Positions 5,438 through 10,959 of a stretch of 10,959 nt of DNA are shown here, one piece after another. This stretch comes from CAZLBV01 sp964557845 (lineage in GTDB: Bacteria; Acidobacteriota; Aminicenantia; Aminicenantales; Aminicenantaceae). The translations under genes and the position numbers were made by a program. Numbering within the stretch: the stretch's first letter is position 1; every line of letters begins with the position of its first letter. The notes beneath the pieces are model-generated. The model did not search any database. It had not been told where the DNA came from and saw only the letters and a program-made list of their open reading frames with translations. The DNA lies in the NCBI GenBank assembly GCA_964557845.1, contig CAZLBV010000226.1, positions 1-10,959 on the forward strand, in the 5' to 3' direction.

Positions 5438-8047
5438 CTAAGTTTTTTTCTTCTTATTTTTTTCAAGCTCTTTTTTGAAAATATAACCCCCTTTGCCGTC
5501 CTCGTCAACTATTATATGGTCTCCTTCTTTAAATTCACCTTCAAGAATTTTAAGTGCCAACGGATTTTGGATATCCTGCTGTATGACTCTTTTCAATGGC
5601 CTCGCTCCATAAACCGGATCATATCCTTTCTCTGCTAATATTTGCTTTGCGCCTTTTCGAATCTCAATTTCGATCTTTTTATCACTCAACCTTTTCCGCA
5701 GTTCATTTATTTGAATGTCAAGTATATCCATGATCACCTCCTTGGAAAGCGGTTTAAAAATAATAACCTCATCCAGCCGGTTTAAAAATTCAGGCCGGAA
5801 ATGCTTTTCCAGTATCTTCTTTGTTTCTTTTTCCATTTCATCAAAATCCTGGCTGAGCTCTTTTATGATCTGACTGCCTAAGTTGGATGTCATGATAATG
5901 GTAGTATTCTTAAAATCTACAGTGCGGCCTTTTCCATCAGTTAACCTTCCTTCATCCAGTATCTGGAGCAAAATATTAAAAACATCCGGATGGGCTTTTT
6001 CGATCTCATCCAGCAGAATGATTGAATAAGGCCTCCGTTTGATAGCTTCGGTCAACTGTCCACCTTCTTCATATCCAACATATCCCGGAGGAGCACCAAT
6101 AAGCCGGGAAACCGTATGTTTTTCCATATATTCAGACATATCCAACCGAACCATAGCTTTTATATCATCGAAGAGAAAAAATGCCAGGGACCTGGCCAAT
6201 TCGGTTTTGCCCACACCCGTAGGCCCGAGAAACATAAAAGATCCAAGAGGACGAGTTGCATCTTGAATACCCGCTTTAGCCCTGCGGATTGTATTAGAAA
6301 CAGCACGTAAAGCATGATCCTGGCCTACGACTCTTTTTTTTAGCTCTTCTTCCATTTTTATGAGCTTTTCGACTTCACCCTGAAGCATTCTTGATACAGG
6401 AATCCCGGTCCACTTGGAAACAATCACAGCCACATCTTCCTCATCGACCTCTTCCTTGAGCAGTTTCTCATTTTTCTGTATCTCCGATAATTTAGCGGAT
6501 ACTTTTTCTATTTCCTTTTGTTTTTCTACCAGCTGTCCGTATCTTATCTGAGCAACCCTTTCCAGATTTCCACTCCGTTCAGCAGTCTGCTCCTCAACCT
6601 TTAAAGCATCCACCTCCTCTTTTAACCGGTTCATAGCTGCAATGAGCTCCTTCTCTCTTTCCCAGCGGACTTTTAAAGCACCGCTTTCTTCTTTAAGCTG
6701 AGCCAGTTCTTTGTTTAATTTCTCCAGTTTTTCCTTAACGCTCTTCTCCTTTTCTTTTTTCAAGGCCTGTTTTTCGATCTCAAGCTGAATAATCCGTCTT
6801 TCCAGCTCATCGATCTCCTGCGGCATGCTGTCTATCTCGATCCGAATTCGGGAAGCAGCTTCATCAACCAAATCAATGGCCTTATCCGGCAAGAATCTAT
6901 CTGCAATATATCTATTGGATAAGGTTGCCGCTGCAACCAGAGCAGAATCTTTTATGTCCACCCCATGATGAACTTCATATTTTTCTTTCAAGCCTCTCAA
7001 GATAGATATAGTTTCTTCAACTGAAGGCTCTCCTACATATACCTGTTGAAATCTTCTTTCAAGGGCAGGGTCCTTCTCAATGTGTTTTTTATACTCATTC
7101 AGAGTGGTTGCTCCCACACACCGCAGCTCTCCCCTTGCCAGGGGAGGCTTCAACATATTCGAAGCGTCCACGGCTCCCTCTGCGGCACCAGCGCCTATAA
7201 TGGTATGCAATTCATCAATAAAAAGGATGATCTCTCCTTCTGACTCTTTTATTTCCTTTAACACCGCTTTTAATCTGTCTTCGAATTCTCCTCGATATTT
7301 GGCTCCGGCGATTAATGAGCCGATATCCAAAGAGATCAACCTTTTGTCTAACAGAGTCCTCGGAACATCTCCATTCGCTATCCGTTGGGCCAAACCTTCC
7401 ACGACTGCGGTCTTCCCTACCCCGGCTTCACCGATCAGAACAGGATTATTCTTAGTGCGCCGGGAAAGAACTTGAATCACCCGTCGGATCTCATCTTCCC
7501 GACCGATCACCGGATCCAGTTTGCCTTCCTTTGCCTGAGCAACCAAGTCCCGGGCATATTTCTCTAGTACCTGGTATTTTCCTTCGGGCTGAGGATCGGT
7601 GATTCTTTGACTGCCTCTGATCATAGCCAGGGCTTTTAAAATAATATCCTCATTCACTCCGTTCTCTCTCAAAATACGGGCAGCCTCATTTTTACTTTCT
7701 ATTAGTAAAGCCAATAATATATGCTCAGTGGAAATGTATTCATCCTTAAGCTTATCTGCCTCTTTCTTTGCTGTTTTGATTATGCCGTTCATGTCGGGTG
7801 ATAAATACACTCCCTCGGCACTTTCAACCCTGGGTAATTTGTCCAATGCCATTTCCAGTTCAGATCTCACTTTATCCTTACTAACACCTATCTTGGTTAG
7901 TATAGAAGCAACTATATTCTCCTTTTGCTCTAAAAAAGCCCAGAGAAGATGCTCTGGTTTGACTTCTTGGTGACCTAATTCTTCCGCCTTGCTTTGAGCA
8001 AGTTGAAAAGCCTCTTGAGACATTACTGTAAAATTATCCCATTTCAT
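5438..8047 (-). CDS. clpB: ATP-dependent disaggregase ClpB
   Basis: ClpB is a hexameric AAA+ chaperone that, with DnaK, pulls aggregated proteins through its central pore after heat stress. The 869 residues fit the family's usual 850-870. The N-domain with two Clp repeats is at about 1-145. AAA-1 has Walker A GEAGVGKT (206-213), pore loop KYRGEF (250-255) and Walker B LFIDE (275-279). The charged coiled-coil middle domain, which separates ClpB from ClpA/ClpC, spans about 408-525. AAA-2 has Walker A GPTGVGKT (608-615), pore loop GYVG (655-658), Walker B ILLDE (677-681), the arginine-finger segment FLNRLDE (754-760) and sensor-2 GARPLKR (814-820). There is no IGF/L ClpP-docking tripeptide. The tail ends in a Lys-rich run. 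GAGGT lies six bases before the ATG. No CIRCE or sigma32-type site is visible upstream, but a 10-bp inverted repeat is. Confidence 0.97.
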   Translation of the reverse strand: MKWDNFTVMSQEAFQLAQSKAEELGHQEVKPEHLLWAFLEQKENIVASILTKIGVSKDKVRSELEMALDKLPRVESAEGVYLSPDMNGIIKTAKKEADKLKDEYISTEHILLALLIESKNEAARILRENGVNEDIILKALAMIRGSQRITDPQPEGKYQVLEKYARDLVAQAKEGKLDPVIGREDEIRRVIQVLSRRTKNNPVLIGEAGVGKTAVVEGLAQRIANGDVPRTLLDKRLISLDIGSLIAGAKYRGEFEDRLKAVLKEIKESEGEIILFIDELHTIIGAGAAEGAVDASNMLKPPLARGELRCVGATTLNEYKKHIEKDPALERRFQQVYVGEPSVEETISILRGLKEKYEVHHGVDIKDSALVAAATLSNRYIADRFLPDKAIDLVDEAASRIRIEIDSMPQEIDELERRIIQLEIEKQALKKEKEKSVKEKLEKLNKELAQLKEESGALKVRWEREKELIAAMNRLKEEVDALKVEEQTAERSGNLERVAQIRYGQLVEKQKEIEKVSAKLSEIQKNEKLLKEEVDEEDVAVIVSKWTGIPVSRMLQGEVEKLIKMEEELKKRVVGQDHALRAVSNTIRRAKAGIQDATRPLGSFMFLGPTGVGKTELARSLAFFLFDDIKAMVRLDMSEYMEKHTVSRLIGAPPGYVGYEEGGQLTEAIKRRPYSIILLDEIEKAHPDVFNILLQILDEGRLTDGKGRTVDFKNTTIIMTSNLGSQIIKELSQDFDEMEKETKKILEKHFRPEFLNRLDEVIIFKPLSKEVIMDILDIQINELRKRLSDKKIEIEIRKGAKQILAEKGYDPVYGARPLKRVIQQDIQNPLALKILEGEFKEGDHIIVDEDGKGGYIFKKELEKNKKKKT

Positions 8048-8081
8048 CTGATTACCTCACTTTTAGAATGTTAAGGAAATT

Positions 8082-8111
8082 AATATAACATAATAATCTT
8101 TCTACCGACAA
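8082..8111 (-). promoter_or_regulatory. Candidate clpB promoter
   Basis: TTGTCG (8106-8111) and TATATT (8082-8087) are 18 bp apart on the minus strand. The predicted start near 8075 gives a leader of about 27 nt containing the GAGGT site. The -10 is good and the -35 moderate. It looks like a housekeeping sigma promoter, not a heat-shock sigma32 one. Confidence 0.45.
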
Positions 8112-8130
8112 CATAATCGAAACTTACTCC

Positions 8131-8157
8131 TGGTTTTTCCTTGCTGGGGGAAAACCA
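8131..8157. repeat. 10-bp inverted repeat in the clpB divergent region
   Basis: TGGTTTTTCC (8131-8140) and GGGAAAACCA (8148-8157) form a 10-bp stem with one G-T pair around TTGCTGG. No T run follows on either strand, so it does not look like a terminator. It lies about 19 bp upstream of the candidate clpB -35 box and could be an operator. Confidence 0.45.
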
Positions 8158-8294
8158 CATCATTCTGAGGGATTTATACATATCCTTTTCCGTCCTTCTG
8201 ATTCTTGATTTATAAAAATGGGAGAACTCCTTTTATTATTTTTATTGACATGGATTAGAATAGAATGTTAAGAATAATTTTTTATCCTTATCTC

Positions 8295-8334
8295 TTGACA
8301 ATTAATTAAAAAGTGTTATTTTTTCTCAAGGGAG
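8295..8334 (+). promoter_or_regulatory. Promoter and ribosome binding site of the acidic small-protein gene
   Basis: A perfect TTGACA (8295-8300) lies 16 bp from TATTTT (8317-8322), with the ribosome binding site AAGGGAG at 8328-8334, six bases before the ATG. Transcription from here would begin almost at the ribosome binding site. A second TTGACA (8245-8250), with a poor -10 (TTAAGA), may give a longer transcript. Confidence 0.5.
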
Positions 8335-8340
8335 TATCAA

Positions 8341-8667
8341 ATGGAAGAAATGGAAATTTCAAGCTGGACAACATTGGATGTCTTAAAGGAAGCTGCCGAG
8401 GTGGTGGAAACCGTCGGCGATCTCCAATCAGGGCATTGGAAATCCATATTTTGTGTAATTGAAGATGACTATCTCGAACTCGGATACGTAGATACTGTTA
8501 CTAACTTCCTAAGGAGATTCGAGGATAAAGATGAATTCGAGTTAGCGATAGAGCGGAGGCGCGAAGAAGGAGGAGAAACCCGGTTTGACGATGATGAAGA
8601 ATTCGATGAAGATTTTGAAGAGGATTCCGACGAAGAGGATTATGATGACGACTCGGAAACGTTTTAA
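8341..8667 (+). CDS. Small protein with a highly acidic C-terminal tail, family not recognised
   Basis: I do not recognise this 108-residue protein. Residues 1-80 look folded. A helix TLDVLKEAAEVVETV (11-25) is followed by a hydrophobic strand WKSIFCVI (33-40), then LELGYVDTVTNFLRRF (45-60) and a charged helix DEFELAIERRREEGG (64-78). Residues 83-108 are a low-complexity tail in which 19 of 26 residues are Asp or Glu and none is basic. Such tails occur on nucleic-acid mimics, histone chaperones and the delta subunit of Gram-positive RNA polymerase, but nothing else here supports those identities. The ATG has AAGGGAG six bases upstream and its own TTGACA promoter, and codon use looks ordinary, so I take it as a real gene. 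It diverges from clpB across 293 bp and converges with mutS. A run of eight T follows three bases after the stop, without a clear stem. Confidence 0.7.
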   Translation: MEEMEISSWTTLDVLKEAAEVVETVGDLQSGHWKSIFCVIEDDYLELGYVDTVTNFLRRFEDKDEFELAIERRREEGGETRFDDDEEFDEDFEEDSDEEDYDDDSETF

Positions 8668-8750
8668 GGGTTTTTTTTATTCTTCCTAACCTAAGTATTT
8701 TTGGGAACTTTGATCCACAGAACATTAAACTCGGGAAAAGAAATTCTAAT

Positions 8751-10959
8751 CTATTTTTTCTCTTTCAACCTGGCCTTAATAGAATCCAGTAAATTGAGAG
8801 CCTGAAGCGGCGTTAAGGCTGACAGATCTAAATTTAAGATCTCGCTCTTAAGCTGTTTTAAGAGTTCCATCTCACGATCTTCTTGAAACAGGAGAAACTG
8901 TGAATCTTCCTGTTTTGGGGCGCTTTTGTATGCGATCTTAGGCTTGCCTGAATCATCCAGTTCTTTTTTTTCAAGATTAAATAAAATCTCTTTTGCCCGG
9001 TCAATAACCGCCCTAGGAATACCCGCTAGTTTGGCCACATGAATTCCATAGCTTTGATCCGAAGGACCAGATACGATCTTACGTAAAAAGATTACATTTT
9101 CATCCTTTTCTTTAACGGAGACATGATAATTTTTTATTCGATCCATGGTTAAGGACAGCTCAGTCAATTCATGGTAATGAGTTGCAAAAAGGGTTTTAGG
9201 CCGGATGTCTTCTCTCTCATGTAAATATTCTGTAACGGCCCAAGCCAGACTTAATCCATCGAAAGTGCTGGTTCCCCGGCCAACTTCATCCAATAGGATC
9301 AAACTTTTTGAGGTTGCATTATTTAAAATATTGGCGGTTTCCAACATTTCAACCATGAAGGTCGACTGCCCTACACTCAAATAATCCATCGCACCGATGC
9401 GGGTAAATATTCTATCTACAATGCCTATTTCTGCTTGTTTAGCCGGCACAAAAGATCCCATTTGGGCAAGAATACATATCATGGCGACTTGTCTAAGATA
9501 CGTAGACTTTCCTCCCATATTGGGGCCGGTTATTACTAATATCTGATCATCCCTGCGGTCAATATAAAGATCATTGGGAATAAAAGGTTCTTGATTCATT
9601 ACTTCGATGACAGGATGACGTCCCTCAAGGATGTGGATACTGTCTCCATCCGTTACTTTGGGACGCAAATAATTACGCTGAGAAGCTAATTCTGCCAAGG
9701 AAAAAAGGGTGTCAATATGCGCAACAGCGGAAGCTATCTGCTGCAATCTTAAAGCCTCTGAAGATATCTTTTCTCTTATTTCCAAAAACAAATTATATTC
9801 AATTTCTTTTATTCTTTCCTCTGCGTTTAAAACCTTGTCTTCATATTCCTTTAATTCAGGAGTGATAAAACGTTCTGAATTAACCAGGGTTTGTTTTCTG
9901 ATGTAATCCGAAGGCACCATAGGTAAATTCGGTTTGGTGACATCAATATAATACCCAAAAACTCTGTTATATCTTATTTTCAACGAGGAAATACCGGTCC
10001 GATCCCTTTCTTTTTTCTCCAGATCGGTAATTATAGTTTTGCCTGAACGGCTGATCGCTCTCAATTCGTCCAGCTTGGTATCATATCCGGATTTAATGAT
10101 ACCCCCTTCGGACAATAAATAAGCCGGTTCCTCTCGAATAGATCTCTCGATCAGATCCCTGATATCCTCGGCATTATCCCATTCGTTTCTGATCAGTTTA
10201 AGCGTCCGGCTGGAAAACTTAGAGAGTAATTTTTGAATATTGGGCAGCATTGCCAGAGACTTTTTTAATGAAATCAAATCCCGGGGATGGGCCACAGCCA
10301 GAGATATTTTTCCGGTCAGGCGTTCGAGATCCAAAATTCCTTTCAGGCACTCCCTGATATCATATCGCTCAATGGCATATCTGAGGATCTCCTCGATTGC
10401 ATCCTGTCGGCTTCTGATTTTCTTAATATCCATAAGAGGATGCAGCAACCATGATCTGAGAAGCCTGCCTCCCATTGGAGTCACAGTAAAATCAATGATA
10501 TCCAGCAACGCTCCTTTCTTTTTGCCGTCTCTTAGATTTACGATCAATTCCAGGTTTTTAATGGAAGATGCATCTAAAATCATGTAAGTGCTTGCCTGAA
10601 CAAAAGAAAGAGAATGAATCAAAGGCGGGGTTTCTTTTCTCAGCTTCTTCAAATAAAAGAGAAGCGCTCCTGCGGTTGAAGCCGCCCATCTTTTTTCCGA
10701 CAGTCCAAAACCTGCCAATGATTTCACCTGGAAATGATCCATAAGGATATTTTCCGCTTGAATAAAATCAAAGGCCCAATCCTCCAAAGGACTCTGTATA
10801 ACCGCCGCCATCCCATTTTTATCCAATATTAGTTTGACGGTCTCTTTCTGACTTTCAGGAAAAATAATTTCTTTAGGTGCGATCTTGAATAATTCGTCTT
10901 CCAATTTATCCTTTTCATCTTTTCTGTGTTCAGATGTGATTATGTGGCCTGAAGCAATA
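8751..10959 (-). CDS. mutS: DNA mismatch repair protein MutS (N-terminus outside window)
   Basis: MutS detects mispaired bases and, with ATP, recruits MutL to start repair. The frame stays open through the right edge, giving 735 visible codons. A TTG at 10902-10904 could pass as a start, but 18 more in-frame residues (IASGHIITSEHRKDEKDK) lead smoothly into LEDELFKIAPKEIIFPE, the usual MutS path into the connector domain. The gene is therefore only cut by the window. The mismatch-binding domain with its Phe-x-Glu motif lies outside. In residues counted from the TTG, the core has MGGRLLRSWLLHPL (144-157), the clamp has RYNRVFGYYIDV (311-322), Walker A is GPNMGGKST (460-468), Walker B/signature is LLDEVGRGTSTFDG (537-550), then FATHYHEL (573-580) and DQSYGIHVAKLAGIP (616-630). 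The C-terminal end, LTPLQALNLLDSIKARL (697-713), is typical of MutS1. It converges with the acidic-tail gene. Confidence 0.96.
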   Translation of the reverse strand, partial: IASGHIITSEHRKDEKDKLEDELFKIAPKEIIFPESQKETVKLILDKNGMAAVIQSPLEDWAFDFIQAENILMDHFQVKSLAGFGLSEKRWAASTAGALLFYLKKLRKETPPLIHSLSFVQASTYMILDASSIKNLELIVNLRDGKKKGALLDIIDFTVTPMGGRLLRSWLLHPLMDIKKIRSRQDAIEEILRYAIERYDIRECLKGILDLERLTGKISLAVAHPRDLISLKKSLAMLPNIQKLLSKFSSRTLKLIRNEWDNAEDIRDLIERSIREEPAYLLSEGGIIKSGYDTKLDELRAISRSGKTIITDLEKKERDRTGISSLKIRYNRVFGYYIDVTKPNLPMVPSDYIRKQTLVNSERFITPELKEYEDKVLNAEERIKEIEYNLFLEIREKISSEALRLQQIASAVAHIDTLFSLAELASQRNYLRPKVTDGDSIHILEGRHPVIEVMNQEPFIPNDLYIDRRDDQILVITGPNMGGKSTYLRQVAMICILAQMGSFVPAKQAEIGIVDRIFTRIGAMDYLSVGQSTFMVEMLETANILNNATSKSLILLDEVGRGTSTFDGLSLAWAVTEYLHEREDIRPKTLFATHYHELTELSLTMDRIKNYHVSVKEKDENVIFLRKIVSGPSDQSYGIHVAKLAGIPRAVIDRAKEILFNLEKKELDDSGKPKIAYKSAPKQEDSQFLLFQEDREMELLKQLKSEILNLDLSALTPLQALNLLDSIKARLKEKK

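Noticed and set aside
5417..5450. Plus-strand hairpin (AGGATTG/CAATTCCT) followed by a T run at the clpB 3' end
   Set aside because: No plus-strand gene precedes it, and on the minus strand the run is on the wrong side. The T run comes from the Lys-rich clpB tail and its stop region.
7080..7475. Long plus-strand open frames inside clpB, mutS, galU and the FadL-family gene
   Set aside because: They are antisense shadows of clearly conserved minus-strand genes, have no family resemblance and no credible ribosome binding sites.
8665..8680. T8 run directly after the acidic-tail gene as an intrinsic terminator
   Set aside because: No adequate GC stem precedes the run; only a two-pair CG/CG stem around GAAA is visible.

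Overview
The window comes from an AT-rich Gram-negative bacterium. The Gram-negative call rests on a signal-peptide-bearing FadL/TodX-type outer-membrane barrel and the N-terminus of an MsbA-like lipid-exporter ABC protein. The other genes (clpB, mutS, galU, an Nfu-type Fe-S scaffold, a YdcH/DUF465 protein, tRNA-Phe) are housekeeping genes found in many phyla, so I cannot assign the lineage further.

Layout. At the left edge a minus-strand operon reads YdcH-like protein (1415-1636), a USG-1-like aspartate-semialdehyde-dehydrogenase homologue that has lost its catalytic residues (379-1395), and the start of an MsbA-like ABC protein (1-370, running off the window). It is driven by an extended -10 promoter at 1659-1687. 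Divergent from it, a strong sigma70-type promoter (1736-1764) serves a plus-strand tRNA-Phe(GAA) (1827-1899). Next comes a small accessory-looking stretch: a 111-residue protein with a degenerate GIY-YIG-like pattern (2070-2405, plus), then a GC-richer, gene-free block (about 2527-2712). This block folds into a long, symmetrical, interrupted hairpin, and its wobble-pair pattern points to transcription from the minus strand.

From 2726 to 8047 the minus strand carries galU, a FadL-family outer-membrane protein, an Nfu-type scaffold and clpB. A probable intrinsic terminator (3621-3662) separates the FadL gene from galU, and a TTGACA promoter (5037-5065) fixes the FadL start at 5014. The 293-bp gap upstream of clpB is divergent. 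It holds a candidate clpB promoter, a 10-bp inverted repeat, and the promoter of a plus-strand gene (8341-8667) for an unrecognised 108-residue protein with a very acidic tail. The right end is a minus-strand mutS (8751 to the window edge) whose open frame continues past a TTG codon at 10904, so it is cut by the window and is not a short MutS.

The housekeeping genes cover envelope lipid export and transport, UDP-glucose supply, Fe-S assembly, protein disaggregation and mismatch repair, with no single shared pathway. The items most worth a second look are the structured RNA candidate downstream of galU, the catalytically dead USG-1-like protein, and the acidic protein divergent from clpB.
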